This document shows positions 42,093-51,094 of a DNA stretch of 64,000 bases, piece after piece; within the stretch, counting starts at the first letter, position 1; each line of letters starts with the position of its first letter. Origin of the DNA: JBNKHG01 sp050290225 (lineage in GTDB: Bacteria; Pseudomonadota; Gammaproteobacteria; Pseudomonadales; Cellvibrionaceae). The stretch spans positions 62,001 through 126,000 of the forward strand of contig JBNKHG010000007.1 of assembly GCA_050290225.1 (NCBI GenBank), in the 5' to 3' direction. Made by a program: the position numbers and the translations under genes. The notes under the pieces are model-generated. The model searched no databases and was not told the DNA's origin. It saw only the letters and a program-made list of their open reading frames with translations.

Positions 42093-42134
42093 CTTGCGGC
42101 TTGCGGCTTGCGGCTTCAAGCGGCAAGCCACAAG
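42093..42134. repeat. Heptamer CTTGCGG array with complementary arm
   Basis: CTTGCGG occurs three times (42093-42113), followed by CTTCAAGCGGCAAGCCACAAG, the reverse-complementary type of unit. It can fold into a short hairpin and belongs to the same repeat class as the flgE-flgF array. Confidence 0.75.
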
Positions 42135-42324
42135 TATTCGTGGCACGTCGGTTCGTCCGCTTGCGGCACGAACGAGACGTCGTTACCAATGCATGGATCA
42201 TAACAACCAACAAATTTTTCTGAAGAACCTTAAATTAAGGTGTTGCGTCTCCAGCTGTCGTTGAAGCCGTCATTATTTTTATCCCCCAGCTATCAGCGGC
42301 AACTCTATGCCGAGCGGCAACAAT

Positions 42325-42340
42325 TGGCCCATTTTGTGCA
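42325..42340 (+). promoter_or_regulatory. Candidate sigma-54 promoter of fliE operon
   Basis: TGGCCC-ATTTTG-TGCA keeps GG and GC 10 bp apart but departs from the TGGCAT-N5-TTGC form of the other four sites. It ends 97 bp before fliE. fliE operons in related bacteria are sigma-54 dependent. Confidence 0.45.
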
Positions 42341-42436
42341 GTAGTTCACCGCAAAGGATAATTTGGCTAAAAAAGCCAAATATTTGTCGAATCCTCCCAG
42401 GCAACCCCTGGTCGGGTGAAAATTGGTGATTACAGC

Positions 42437-42814
42437 ATGACAGATCGCGTTGATATCAGTCGCTTAATGGTGGAGATGCGGGCACTGAAAGCCCAGACCC
42501 AGGCTTTTAGCCGCCCCCAGGGCATAGCCGCCCAGGATATTGCCGAGCTCAAGTCCAGCACAGGCTTAAAAGTTGGCGACGGTCCGGAGGCCCCCGGTTT
42601 TGGCGAGCTCCTGGAGCAGGCAGTGAACAAGGTTAATGAGACCCAAAAAGCCGCAGGGGCCATGCAAAAGGACTACGAGTTGGGGGCGCCAAACGTGGAT
42701 ATCACCGACGTGATGGTGGCGTCGCAAAAAGCCAGTGTGTCTTTCCAGGCGATGGTCCAGGTGCGTAACAAGCTCCTGGAAGCCTATAAAGATGTAATGA
42801 ATATGCCTGTGTAA
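42437..42814 (+). CDS. fliE: Flagellar MS-ring/rod junction protein FliE
   Basis: A 125-residue protein linking the MS ring to the rod. The conserved part is the C-terminal half: FGELLEQAVNKVNETQKAAG, ELGAPNVDITDVMVASQKAS and FQAMVQVRNKLLEAYKDVMN. The ATG at 42437 is taken because homologues start shortly before the VDISRLMVEM helix; a GTG at 42416 is possible. It opens the fliEFGHIJ series. Confidence 0.94.
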   Translation: MTDRVDISRLMVEMRALKAQTQAFSRPQGIAAQDIAELKSSTGLKVGDGPEAPGFGELLEQAVNKVNETQKAAGAMQKDYELGAPNVDITDVMVASQKASVSFQAMVQVRNKLLEAYKDVMNMPV

Positions 42815-42877
42815 TAGGATTTTCGGCCGTTACGGCAACCTAGACAGTCGAACACAGCCTGAAACAAACGGGATTTT

Positions 42878-44575
42878 ATGGCAAGCGATACCACCTCTGA
42901 TGATCTCGCCGGCGGCGCGCTGCGGGATCGCAGCACAAGTGATCTGGTTGAGGGTTTCAATAACCTGAATATCCTGCGCCAGGCAGGATTGATGGTTGGG
43001 CTGGCCGCCAGTGTCGCCATCGGTTTTGCCGTGGTGCTTTGGACCCAGGGCGAGGATTATCGTCCCCTCTACGGCAGCCTCGATCGCCTCGACTCCGCTG
43101 AAGTGGTGGAGCTGCTGGAACAGCACGACGTCAAGTTCAAGGTGGACGGCGCTACCGGTGCGTTGCTGGTGGCGGACAAAGACATTCATAAAGCCCGACT
43201 CAAATTGGCTGAAGCGGGAATTCCCGGCGATAAATCGGTCGGCTTCGAACTCCTCGATCAAGAGCAGCCGCTGGGCACCAGTCAGTTTATGGAAGGCGCC
43301 CGTTTTCGCCGCAGCCTGGAGGGTGAACTGTCGCGCACCATTACCAGTATCCACAGTGTTCGCAGCGCCCGGGTGCACCTGGCCATACCCAAGCGGTCAG
43401 TGTTCGTGCGCGATAGCCGCAAGCCCACGGCATCGGTTTTTGTAGAGCTGTTTCCCGGGCGCGCTATCAAGCCGGCTCAGGTCAAGGCGATTGCCAACCT
43501 GGTGGCGTCCAGCATTCCCGAGATGGCAATGGAAGATGTGACCGTCGTGGACCAGAAAGGCAACCTCCTGTCCACCGGTGAGGAAAGTCAGGAACTGGTG
43601 GTGGCGGCGCGGCAGCGGGAATATACCCGCAAGCTGGAGTCGGATATCACCCAGCGTATCAACAGTATTCTCGATCCCGTTGTCGGCACCGGCCGCTACA
43701 AAGCTGAAGTGAGTGCCGATGTGGATTTCACCCAGGTGGAACAGGCCGAGGAAATTTTTAATCCCGACCTTCCCGCCATGCGTAGCGAACAGACTCTGGA
43801 TGAACAGCGCGTCGGCGCCGACACTGTCGGCGGAGTGTCCGGGGCCCTAACCAATCAACCGGGCGCGGATGGCGCAGCGCCGGAAGTGGCCAGCCGGCGT
43901 CCGAACGGCGATAGTCAGCCCTCGAGCAATACCCGTAAACAGGCCACGCGAAACTATGAACTGGATCGCACCGTCAGTTACACGCGCCACCAGCTGGGAA
44001 CCCTGCGCCGGCTTACGGTGGCGGTGGTGGTGGACGACCGGCTGCTGCAGGATGCGGGGGGCAACACCCGGCTGATGCCCTGGAGTGAAAATGAACTGGA
44101 GCGTCTGTCGATTCTGGTGCGCGATGCCGTGGGTTTCTCGGCGGTACGCGGTGACAGTGTCAATGTCCTGAATTCACCTTTCGTTGCCCGCCAGGAGTTC
44201 GAGGTGAGCGAAACGCCTTTTTGGGAGCAACCCTGGTTCCTCTCTGTTGCCAAGCAACTGGCAGGCTTGCTGATTATTCTGGCGCTGATCCTGGGGTTGT
44301 TGCGACCGGTGCTCAAGAGTTTGACGGTGGCTGGCGTTAAATCGAAAGAGGCGGAGGATGCCCGCGAGATGGCGGCTTTGGAAGAGGCGGGCCTGACCGC
44401 GTTTGACAATCTTTCCGATGAAACCGTGACCTTGACCGGCACGGGCGATGCGCTGGCGTTGCCGAGCCCGGAAGAGAGCTACGAACAGCAGCTTAATGCC
44501 GTTAAGGGCTTGATTGCTGAAGACCCGGGACGGGTGGCGCAGGTCGTCAAGGGCTGGGTAAATGCCGATGAGTGA
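42878..44575 (+). CDS. fliF: Flagellar MS-ring protein FliF
   Basis: A 565-residue inner-membrane ring protein. The first membrane helix is LMVGLAASVAIGFAVVLW near residue 32. The ring-building motifs follow with EDYRPLYGSLDRLDSAEVVE and the YscJ-like domain (ARFRRSLEGELSRTITSIHS). The second membrane helix is LAGLLIILALILGLLRPVL near 463. The cytoplasmic tail (LPSPEESYEQQLNAVKGLIA ending VAQVVKGWV) binds FliG. Its stop overlaps the fliG start. Confidence 0.96.
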   Translation: MASDTTSDDLAGGALRDRSTSDLVEGFNNLNILRQAGLMVGLAASVAIGFAVVLWTQGEDYRPLYGSLDRLDSAEVVELLEQHDVKFKVDGATGALLVADKDIHKARLKLAEAGIPGDKSVGFELLDQEQPLGTSQFMEGARFRRSLEGELSRTITSIHSVRSARVHLAIPKRSVFVRDSRKPTASVFVELFPGRAIKPAQVKAIANLVASSIPEMAMEDVTVVDQKGNLLSTGEESQELVVAARQREYTRKLESDITQRINSILDPVVGTGRYKAEVSADVDFTQVEQAEEIFNPDLPAMRSEQTLDEQRVGADTVGGVSGALTNQPGADGAAPEVASRRPNGDSQPSSNTRKQATRNYELDRTVSYTRHQLGTLRRLTVAVVVDDRLLQDAGGNTRLMPWSENELERLSILVRDAVGFSAVRGDSVNVLNSPFVARQEFEVSETPFWEQPWFLSVAKQLAGLLIILALILGLLRPVLKSLTVAGVKSKEAEDAREMAALEEAGLTAFDNLSDETVTLTGTGDALALPSPEESYEQQLNAVKGLIAEDPGRVAQVVKGWVNADE

Positions 44576-45602
44576 TAAAACTACCGCCCAGGAATCGAAA
44601 CCGATCAAGGTCAAACTGAGCAGGGTGGAGCAGGCGGCGATCCTGTTGATGACCCTCGGGGAGAGCGATGCGGCTGAAATCCTCAAGCATATGGGGCCCA
44701 AGGAGGTCCAGCGTATCGGCACGTCCATGTCGCAACTGAGCAATGTGCAACAGTTTGAAGTGGAAGCGGTACTGTCCAATTTTCTCGATGAGGTCCGCAC
44801 CCTTACCGGCCTGGGAATGGGCTCCGACAGCTATATCCGCAATATGCTGGTTACGGCGCTGGGGGAAGATAAAGCCAATGGTTTGATCGACCGCATATTG
44901 CTGGGGGGCAACACCACCGGCCTGGATACCCTTAAGTGGATGGAGGCCCGCTCGGTGGCGGATATTATCCGCAATGAGCACCCGCAGATCCAGGCCATCG
45001 TCATGGCCTACCTGGATCCTGACCAGTCCGCCGAAATCCTGACTCACTTCGCCGAAAAGATGCGCCTCGATATTATGATGCGGGTGGCGGCACTGGATAC
45101 GGTGCAACCCAGTGCGTTGCAGGAGTTGAACGATATTCTTGAGAAACAGTTCTCGGGTAACGCCAGTTCCCAGACAAAGAATATGGGAGGCTTCAAGGTC
45201 GCCGCCGAGATCATGAACAACCTGGACAGCTCGGTCGAGGCCGACTTGATGGATTCCATCAAAGAGGTGGACGAGGATATGGGCAATCAGATCCAGGACC
45301 TGATGTTTGTTTTCGACAATCTGCGGGAGGTGGACGACCGGGGCATCCAGGCGCTTCTGCGCGAAGTCTCGTCGGAGGTATTGATTCTGGCGCTCAAGGG
45401 TGCAGACGAAGGCCTGCAGGAAAAAATCTTCACCAACATGTCGAAGCGGGCGGCAGAATTGCTGCGTGATGACCTCGAGGCGAAGGGGCCGGTCAAGGTC
45501 TCCGAAGTGGAAGGCGCGCAAAAAGAAATTCTCACCATTGCCCGGCGCATGGCCGATTCCGGCGAAATCATGCTGGGTGGCAGTGGCGAGCAGATGATGT
45601 AA
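44568..45602 (+). CDS. fliG: Flagellar motor switch protein FliG
   Basis: A 344-residue rotor protein that contacts FliF, FliM and the stator. Its N-terminal domain begins RVEQAAILLMTLGESDAAEI. The middle domain has the EHPQ motif (IIRNEHPQIQAIVMAYLDPD). The torque helix of the C-terminal domain is LMFVFDNLREVDDRGIQALL. The ATG at 44568 is preferred over 44562 because it is 9 bp from GGG and overlaps the fliF stop; the difference is two residues. Confidence 0.96.
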   Translation: MSDKTTAQESKPIKVKLSRVEQAAILLMTLGESDAAEILKHMGPKEVQRIGTSMSQLSNVQQFEVEAVLSNFLDEVRTLTGLGMGSDSYIRNMLVTALGEDKANGLIDRILLGGNTTGLDTLKWMEARSVADIIRNEHPQIQAIVMAYLDPDQSAEILTHFAEKMRLDIMMRVAALDTVQPSALQELNDILEKQFSGNASSQTKNMGGFKVAAEIMNNLDSSVEADLMDSIKEVDEDMGNQIQDLMFVFDNLREVDDRGIQALLREVSSEVLILALKGADEGLQEKIFTNMSKRAAELLRDDLEAKGPVKVSEVEGAQKEILTIARRMADSGEIMLGGSGEQMM

Positions 45603-45623
45603 GCCTGCGGCGCCTGCCTGGAT

Positions 45624-46439
45624 ATGAGTCAGAAATTACCCAACCGCATTCCCGCCGAGGATCTGGAGTCCTGCCTGAGCTGGTCGCTGCCTGAAATTGG
45701 CAGCGGAGGCAAAATACTCCCCAGTGCTGAAAAGGAAGCTCGAGAGCGCCAACAGGAACAGCGGCGGCGAGATTCGGAAGTGGTGGAAGAACTCGACAGC
45801 AATGCCGTCAGCTTTGAGCCGATCACCGCCAAGCAGTTACAGGAAATGACTGAAACGGCCGAAAAGGAGGGTTACCAGCAGGGACACGAGCAAGGCTACA
45901 GAGACGGCCAGACCGAAGGCTACAGGGCCGGGCAGCAACAGGGAGCGGAAGAGGTGCGCACACGGCTAACGGCCGAACAGCAGCGATTGACCCAGGTGGC
46001 TGAAGCGCTGTTGCTACCATTGGCCCGCCAGGATGATGCTATCGAGACCGCCTTGTTGGACATTGTCTGTACATTGGCGCGCGCGGTGATCAAACGCGAA
46101 CTCTATACCGACTCCAACCATATTTTGAGCTTGGTACAGGAAGCCGTGGCGTCGCTGCCAGTGGGCGCAAAAAATTTAACGGTGGTACTCAACCCCGATG
46201 ACCTGGCACTGGTGGAGGCCTTTGCCGAGGAGAGGCAAAAAGAATGGCGGTTTGTCGGGGACAATGATTTGCTGCCCGGTGGTTGCCGCATTGAAACCTG
46301 TGAGAGCCTGGTGGATTACTCCGTCGAGAAACGCATGGAAACGGTGTTGGCGCAATTTGTAAACAGGCAGTTGGCCGCCGCAGATGAAAGCGACGATATA
46401 TCGCCGCCCGAGACGATCGAACCCGGGGTGCCAGAATAA
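45624..46439 (+). CDS. fliH: Flagellar export ATPase regulator FliH
   Basis: A 271-residue export apparatus protein that regulates FliI and docks it to the C-ring. It shows the FliH glycine-repeat region (EKEGYQQGHEQGYRDGQTEG then YRAGQQQG) typical of GxxxG helix packing, and the C-terminal FliI-binding part with ARAVIKRELYTDSNHILSLV and FVGDNDLLPGGCRIET. The stop and the fliI start share bases (TAATG). Confidence 0.94.
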   Translation: MSQKLPNRIPAEDLESCLSWSLPEIGSGGKILPSAEKEARERQQEQRRRDSEVVEELDSNAVSFEPITAKQLQEMTETAEKEGYQQGHEQGYRDGQTEGYRAGQQQGAEEVRTRLTAEQQRLTQVAEALLLPLARQDDAIETALLDIVCTLARAVIKRELYTDSNHILSLVQEAVASLPVGAKNLTVVLNPDDLALVEAFAEERQKEWRFVGDNDLLPGGCRIETCESLVDYSVEKRMETVLAQFVNRQLAAADESDDISPPETIEPGVPE

Positions 46440-47821
46440 TGGCGCTTGATAGACTTGATCCGCTTGAGCGTTTAAACCGTTACCGTCCCAGCGGACCCAT
46501 CAACCTGCACCCGGAAGCGGAAGGGCGCCTGACGCGCCTGGTTGGCATGACCCTTGAGGCTGTGGGGCTTAGGGTATCGGTCGGCCAGCAGTGCGAAGTG
46601 ATTGGGTCGGACCAGCGTCGAGTCGAGGCTGAAGTTGTGGGTTTCGCCCAGGATAAAATTTATTTGATGCCGATTCAGCGGGTCGAAGGCGTACAGCCCG
46701 GCGCGCGGGTGGTGCCTGTCTCCAGCCAAATGGGCATGCGGGTTGGCCCGCAGTTACTGGGACGGGTGGTCAATGGTTTGGGGCAGCCCCTCGACAGTAA
46801 AGGCCCGGTGGGAGGTGAGGACTTCCTGGAATTTGCCCCCATGGCTATCAACCCCTTGAATCGCCACCCTATCAATAAGCCGCTCGATGTGGGGATCCGC
46901 GTAATCAATTCGCTGATCACTGTCGGTCGGGGCCAGCGCTTGGGACTTATGGCCGGCAGCGGTGTCGGCAAAAGTGTGCTGATGGGAATGATGACCAAGT
47001 TCACAACCGCCGATATTGTGGTGGTGGGTCTTGTCGGCGAGCGTGGTCGGGAGGTGAAAGAATTTATCGACCATATTCTTGGTGAAGAGGGTTTGCGACG
47101 CGCTGTGGTGGTGGCATCGCCCGCGGACGATGCGCCGCTAATGCGCCTTCGAGCCTCTCAGTTGGCCACCCGTATCGCCGAATACTTCCGCGACAGCGGA
47201 AAAAATGTCCTCTTGTTGATGGACTCCCTTACCCGTTACGCTCAAGCGCAGCGGGAGATTTCCCTGGCCATTGGCGAGCCGCCTGCCACCAAGGGTTATC
47301 CACCCTCGGTGTTTGCCAAGATTCCGCAGTTGGTGGAGCGGGCCGGCAATGCCGCTGAAGGTGAAGGCTCGATCACGGCTTTCTACACGGTGTTAACCGA
47401 AGGGGATGATCTGCAGGATCCCATTGCCGACGCCGCACGGGCTATTCTCGACGGACATGTGGTGTTGTCGCGCCGACTTGCCGAAGAGGGTATCTACCCG
47501 GCAGTGGATGTGGAGGCTTCCATTAGTCGCGCCATGCCCAATATCGTATCGGAAGGGCACCTGAAAGCCATGCAGCGGTTCAAACAGTTGAACTCCCGTT
47601 ACCGGCAAAACCGTGACCTGATCAGCATCGGTGCCTACACCGCCGGGGCGGATCCGGAAACAGACATCGCTATCGAGCGCCATCCCCACCTGCGCCAGTT
47701 TGTGCAACAGGGATTGGGTCAGGCGTTCGGCTTTGATGAGAGCCTGGCGCAACTGGAGGCCGTGCTGCAACCGGGGCATACAGCCCAGCCGGCGGGAGCC
47801 AGTGTACCCCAGCCGGACTAG
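46439..47821 (+). CDS. fliI: Flagellum-specific export ATPase FliI
   Basis: A 460-residue F1-beta-like ATPase of the flagellar type III export apparatus. Walker A is MAGSGVGKSVLMGMM near residue 178, the Walker B region is NVLLLMDSLTRYAQAQREIS, and GYPPSVFAKIPQLVERAGNA and LSRRLAEEGIYPAVDVEASI are family signatures. Length is normal. It overlaps fliH by one base. Confidence 0.96.
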   Translation: MALDRLDPLERLNRYRPSGPINLHPEAEGRLTRLVGMTLEAVGLRVSVGQQCEVIGSDQRRVEAEVVGFAQDKIYLMPIQRVEGVQPGARVVPVSSQMGMRVGPQLLGRVVNGLGQPLDSKGPVGGEDFLEFAPMAINPLNRHPINKPLDVGIRVINSLITVGRGQRLGLMAGSGVGKSVLMGMMTKFTTADIVVVGLVGERGREVKEFIDHILGEEGLRRAVVVASPADDAPLMRLRASQLATRIAEYFRDSGKNVLLLMDSLTRYAQAQREISLAIGEPPATKGYPPSVFAKIPQLVERAGNAAEGEGSITAFYTVLTEGDDLQDPIADAARAILDGHVVLSRRLAEEGIYPAVDVEASISRAMPNIVSEGHLKAMQRFKQLNSRYRQNRDLISIGAYTAGADPETDIAIERHPHLRQFVQQGLGQAFGFDESLAQLEAVLQPGHTAQPAGASVPQPD

Positions 47822-47866
47822 AAAATTGATAGAACCTGTTTCTGTGACAAATAATACAGGGTTGCA

Positions 47867-48310
47867 TTGGCCGTGACTGATAAGCCTGCGCAGCGGTTTA
47901 AAGCGGTGTTGATGTTGGCCGAGCGTCAGGAGCAGGAGGCGGCGTCCCGGTTGGGCAGCTATCAGCAGCAGTTGCAGCGTGAGACTCAACAGTTACATCA
48001 GTTGCGTGCCTACAACCAGGATTACCTCGCTAAATTCGGCAACCAACGCCAGGGGCTGAGGGCGAGCGAACTGGCTAGCTCCCGGGGCTTTCTGCAGCGT
48101 TTGGCCAATGCCGAACACGAACAGATAGCCACGCTTGAGCGGATGCAACTGACACTGGATCAACTGCGCCAGCAGTGGCGACAAAAATCTCATTACAGGC
48201 AATCGATCGAAAATCTGATCAAAAGGTTTTCAGAGGAGGAGGCGGCTTATCTGGAGCGGCAGTTGCAGAAGGAACTCGACGACCTGGTCAACCAGCGTCG
48301 ATCACAGTAA
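47867..48310 (+). CDS. fliJ: Flagellar export protein FliJ
   Basis: A 147-residue antiparallel coiled-coil stalk protein of the export ATPase. It has FKAVLMLAERQEQEAASRLG, a glutamine-rich middle and SFSEEEAAYLERQLQKELDD-like C-terminal helices. The start is TTG at 47867, 5 bp after AGGG, or GTG at 47873; neither is decisive. It closes the fliEFGHIJ series. Confidence 0.88.
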   Translation: MAVTDKPAQRFKAVLMLAERQEQEAASRLGSYQQQLQRETQQLHQLRAYNQDYLAKFGNQRQGLRASELASSRGFLQRLANAEHEQIATLERMQLTLDQLRQQWRQKSHYRQSIENLIKRFSEEEAAYLERQLQKELDDLVNQRRSQ

Positions 48311-48857
48311 GCCTTTGACGGGTTGGATTGTATAAGTATTGATTTCTCGGAATTCCACCCGGTGTTTTTGGAAGAGCGATTCGAATGCCTGGAGGTGATG
48401 CAGCGGGCGCAACACTATTCCCCCGGCAGAGGCTTCGCCTTGGGTACTGCGGCAGTGGAAGTCGCCGGAGCCAATGAGAAGGACGGGGGGAATAGGATCC
48501 CTGCGTCGGACAAATTCGCGAAATTTATCCTCTTACTAGGGTGATTCCCCGAACAGTGGATAATTTCCGCTTGCACCCACCCCTTTGATTTCGTTAGAGT
48601 TCGGGGAATTTCCCTATAAAAAGCCGGCCCGATAGGAAGTCGTTGTCGCAGTGAGAGGTTTACCTGGGCAGTGTGGGATTATGGGCTAAGCTTAGTTTTG
48701 ATATCCGGGGTGCCTACCCAACCCGCGTGGGTATTGTGGTTTAGGCAGTCACCCATAATTGATAAAAGCGATTGGCCGATGCGGAAAACACCTCCAGTCA
48801 ATGTCTTGGTACAGGTTTATAGGGAAAACTACCCTTAACTCAATCAGAGAACAGGAT
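48311..48857. other. fliJ - STAS gene intergenic region
   Basis: 547 bp without a convincing gene. It has CTATAAAAAG near 48614 that could be a -10 region, and a compact hairpin TACCCA-acccgcg-TGGGTA (48715-48733) flanked by GTGCC and GGCAGTCAC arms. A short frame at 48323-48544 lacks a start and codon bias. Confidence 0.55.
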
Positions 48858-49163
48858 ATGGCCATCACTTCAACCTTGTCCCCTGACGGAAATGAATTGA
48901 CCATTCACATCCAGGGACGGTTTGATTTCAGCGCGCATCAGGATTTTCGCAACACCTATGAATCCTTACCTCAAGCCCCTTCGGCCTACTTGGTCGATAT
49001 GGATGAAACCACCTATTTAGACAGCTCAGCACTGGGCATGCTGCTACTGTTGCGGGACCATGCCGGTGGCGATTCCGCCTCAATCAGAATCATCAACTGC
49101 AGTCCCGACGTGAAGAAAATTCTTACCATTTCCAATTTCGAGCAACTTTTTAATATACAGTGA
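48858..49163 (+). CDS. STAS-domain anti-sigma factor antagonist (HsbA-like)
   Basis: A 101-residue single STAS domain. The fold motifs are NELTIHIQGRFDFSAHQDF and AYLVDMDETTYLDSSALGML. The phosphorylatable serine is in DSSALG (Ser56 or Ser57), and DVKKILTISNFEQLF forms the last helix. It is the natural partner of the PP2C/kinase response regulator encoded next, as HsbA is of HsbR in P. aeruginosa, where HsbA switches between FlgM and a diguanylate cyclase. The ATG at 48858 is supported by ACAGGA; upstream in-frame starts lack a site. Its partner here is unknown. Confidence 0.88.
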   Translation: MAITSTLSPDGNELTIHIQGRFDFSAHQDFRNTYESLPQAPSAYLVDMDETTYLDSSALGMLLLLRDHAGGDSASIRIINCSPDVKKILTISNFEQLFNIQ

Positions 49164-49270
49164 TCACGCACAGCTCAAGCCGAATTCCGCTCGCCCGCGA
49201 TTTTACGGGGGACAGCGGAGACTCATATTCGAGTTTAGGAACATAACCGACATGTTCGCGAGCAAACACT

Positions 49271-50980
49271 ATGGCTGAGCATTCCGTTCTCAAGGTATTG
49301 ATCGCGGACGATTCGGACACCGATCGCCTGATTCTCGAAACTATTGTCAAGAGGGAGGGGCATCAGGTGGTCTCTGCCCGTGATGGTGAAGAGGCCGTTG
49401 CCGCTTTCCGTCAGGAACGGCCCGACATCGTCCTTCTCGATGCCTTGATGCCCCGGCTCGATGGCTTTGGCGCTGCGCGCCAGATCAAATCACTGGTTGG
49501 TGAAGAGCTGGTTCCCATCATATTCCTGACCTCTTTAACCGATACCGCTTCACTGGTCAAATGCCTCGATGCCGGCGGCGACGATTTTCTCTCCAAGCCC
49601 TATAACCGGGTAATTTTGCAGGCGAAGATCAAGGCCTTTAACCGCATGCGCGAAATGCACGCCACCATGCTGGAACAAAAGGATCAGATCATGCTGCACA
49701 ATCAGCACCTGATCCAGGAGCAGACGGTAGCCAAGCAGGTGTTCGACAATATTGCCCACTCCGGTTGCCTGGACGCCAGCAACGTCAAGCACTATATGTC
49801 TCCACTGGCGGTATTTAACGGGGACGTGCTGGTGGCGTCGATGCGCCCCTCGGGCAGTATGATGGTATTGCTGGGGGACTTTACCGGTCACGGGCTGCCG
49901 GCCGCCGTTGGCGCCATGCCCCTGGCGTCCACCTTTTACGGCATGGCCCCCAAGGGCTTTTCGATGACCGATATCCTGCGGGAGATCAATCAGAAGCTCA
50001 AGGATATTCTGCCGGTCGGCGTCTTCTGTTGCGCCACCGTTTTCGATATGAACTTTCACAAGCGCAGCCTTAAAATCTGGAACGGTGGCTTGCCGGAGAG
50101 TTTTATTTATCGCCGCCAGGGAGCGCAGGTCGAGCCGGTGCTTTCGCGCCACCTGCCCCTGGGGGTATTGTCGAACAAGGAATTCAAAGACGATTGCCTC
50201 CATTTTGAGTTGGATTATGGTGATCAGTTCTACATGTGGTCCGACGGTATTCATGAAGCGCGAAATGCCGACGGCGACATGTTTGGCGAAGAACGATTGA
50301 AGCAGGTATTTGCGGACAACCGCAATCCGGACCGACTGTTTGAAGATATCCTGTCCCGTGTACAGACATTTGTGGGGAACGTGGACAGGGATGACGATGT
50401 GTCACTTATCGAAGTGCAGTTGGTGCCGCCGGAGCAGGTGAAATCCAAGTCCACCCAGGGATTTACCAATAATGGCCGTGGCCTCATGAGCTGGACCATG
50501 GATTTCGAGGTGGAACCTAGCAGTTTTCGCTTTTTCGATCCCTTGCCACTGCTGTTGAACGTACTGACAGAGGTGCCGGGATTGCGAAAACATACCGGGA
50601 GCCTCTATACCATACTCTCAGAACTTTATTCCAATGCCCTGGAGCACGGGGTCCTGGGGCTTGACTCCGGGCTCAAGTCATCCTCCGAGGGATTTAGCCA
50701 ATACTACCAGCTGCGCAGTGATCTTCTGGAAGCTGTTACCGAAGGCTATATCCGATTTCATCTGGCGCACCACTCTGAAGGTGACCACGGCACGCTGACA
50801 ATTCGCGTGTCTGACAGTGGCGCAGGCTTTCAGTATAAGAATTATGACAAGAGTAAACACAAGACAGCGGGTTACAGTGGTCGGGGTATTGCCTTGATTC
50901 GAACCATGTGTCAGTCCCTGCGCTACCTGGGTAATGGCAGTGAAGTGGAAGCCATCTATACCTGGGAAAACGATAATTAG
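49271..50980 (+). CDS. Response regulator with PP2C phosphatase and serine-kinase domains (HsbR-like)
   Basis: A 569-residue three-domain regulator. The receiver (1-125) has LIADDSDTDRLI, Asp57 in IVLLDALMPRLDG and Lys in FLSKPYN. The SpoIIE-type PP2C phosphatase (about 190-390) has LLGDFTGHGLPAAVGAMPLA and DQFYMWSDGIHEAR, plus DDDVSLIEVQL. The C-terminal GHKL anti-sigma kinase (about 430-569) has ELYSNALEHGVLGL, IRVSDSGAGF and YSGRGIALIRTM. Such proteins dephosphorylate or phosphorylate the STAS partner depending on receiver phosphorylation. It is placed between the STAS gene and an Hpt gene, so the phosphate source may be that Hpt protein. Confidence 0.92.
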   Translation: MAEHSVLKVLIADDSDTDRLILETIVKREGHQVVSARDGEEAVAAFRQERPDIVLLDALMPRLDGFGAARQIKSLVGEELVPIIFLTSLTDTASLVKCLDAGGDDFLSKPYNRVILQAKIKAFNRMREMHATMLEQKDQIMLHNQHLIQEQTVAKQVFDNIAHSGCLDASNVKHYMSPLAVFNGDVLVASMRPSGSMMVLLGDFTGHGLPAAVGAMPLASTFYGMAPKGFSMTDILREINQKLKDILPVGVFCCATVFDMNFHKRSLKIWNGGLPESFIYRRQGAQVEPVLSRHLPLGVLSNKEFKDDCLHFELDYGDQFYMWSDGIHEARNADGDMFGEERLKQVFADNRNPDRLFEDILSRVQTFVGNVDRDDDVSLIEVQLVPPEQVKSKSTQGFTNNGRGLMSWTMDFEVEPSSFRFFDPLPLLLNVLTEVPGLRKHTGSLYTILSELYSNALEHGVLGLDSGLKSSSEGFSQYYQLRSDLLEAVTEGYIRFHLAHHSEGDHGTLTIRVSDSGAGFQYKNYDKSKHKTAGYSGRGIALIRTMCQSLRYLGNGSEVEAIYTWENDN

Positions 50981-50985
50981 ACCCC

Positions 50986-51017
50986 TGTGTGAGGGTGGAC
51001 ATGTGTGAGGGTGGGGA
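50986..51017. repeat. 16-bp tandem duplication upstream of the Hpt gene
   Basis: TGTGTGAGGGTGGACA (50986-51001) is followed by TGTGTGAGGGTGGGGA (51002-51017), differing at two positions. It ends 77 bp before the Hpt ATG. Confidence 0.8.
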
Positions 51018-51094
51018 GGACATGAGATGAAGAGCCCTGCTAAGATAACAGAGTCGGGTCCCTGGAGTGGGACTGCAAGAAAGAGTGGATTCCT

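Larger units (their letters stand above)
41811..42436. other. Intergenic region upstream of fliE
   Basis: 626 bp with no convincing gene. It carries GCGAGCG/CGCTTCC-type dyads near 41825, a heptamer array at 42093-42134 and a candidate sigma-54 promoter at 42325-42340. Short frames on both strands lack codon bias or start signals. Confidence 0.65.

Noticed and set aside
48323..48544. A 73-codon frame after fliJ
   Set aside because: No proper start codon or ribosome binding site, no similarity I can recognise, and it opens just after the fliJ stop.
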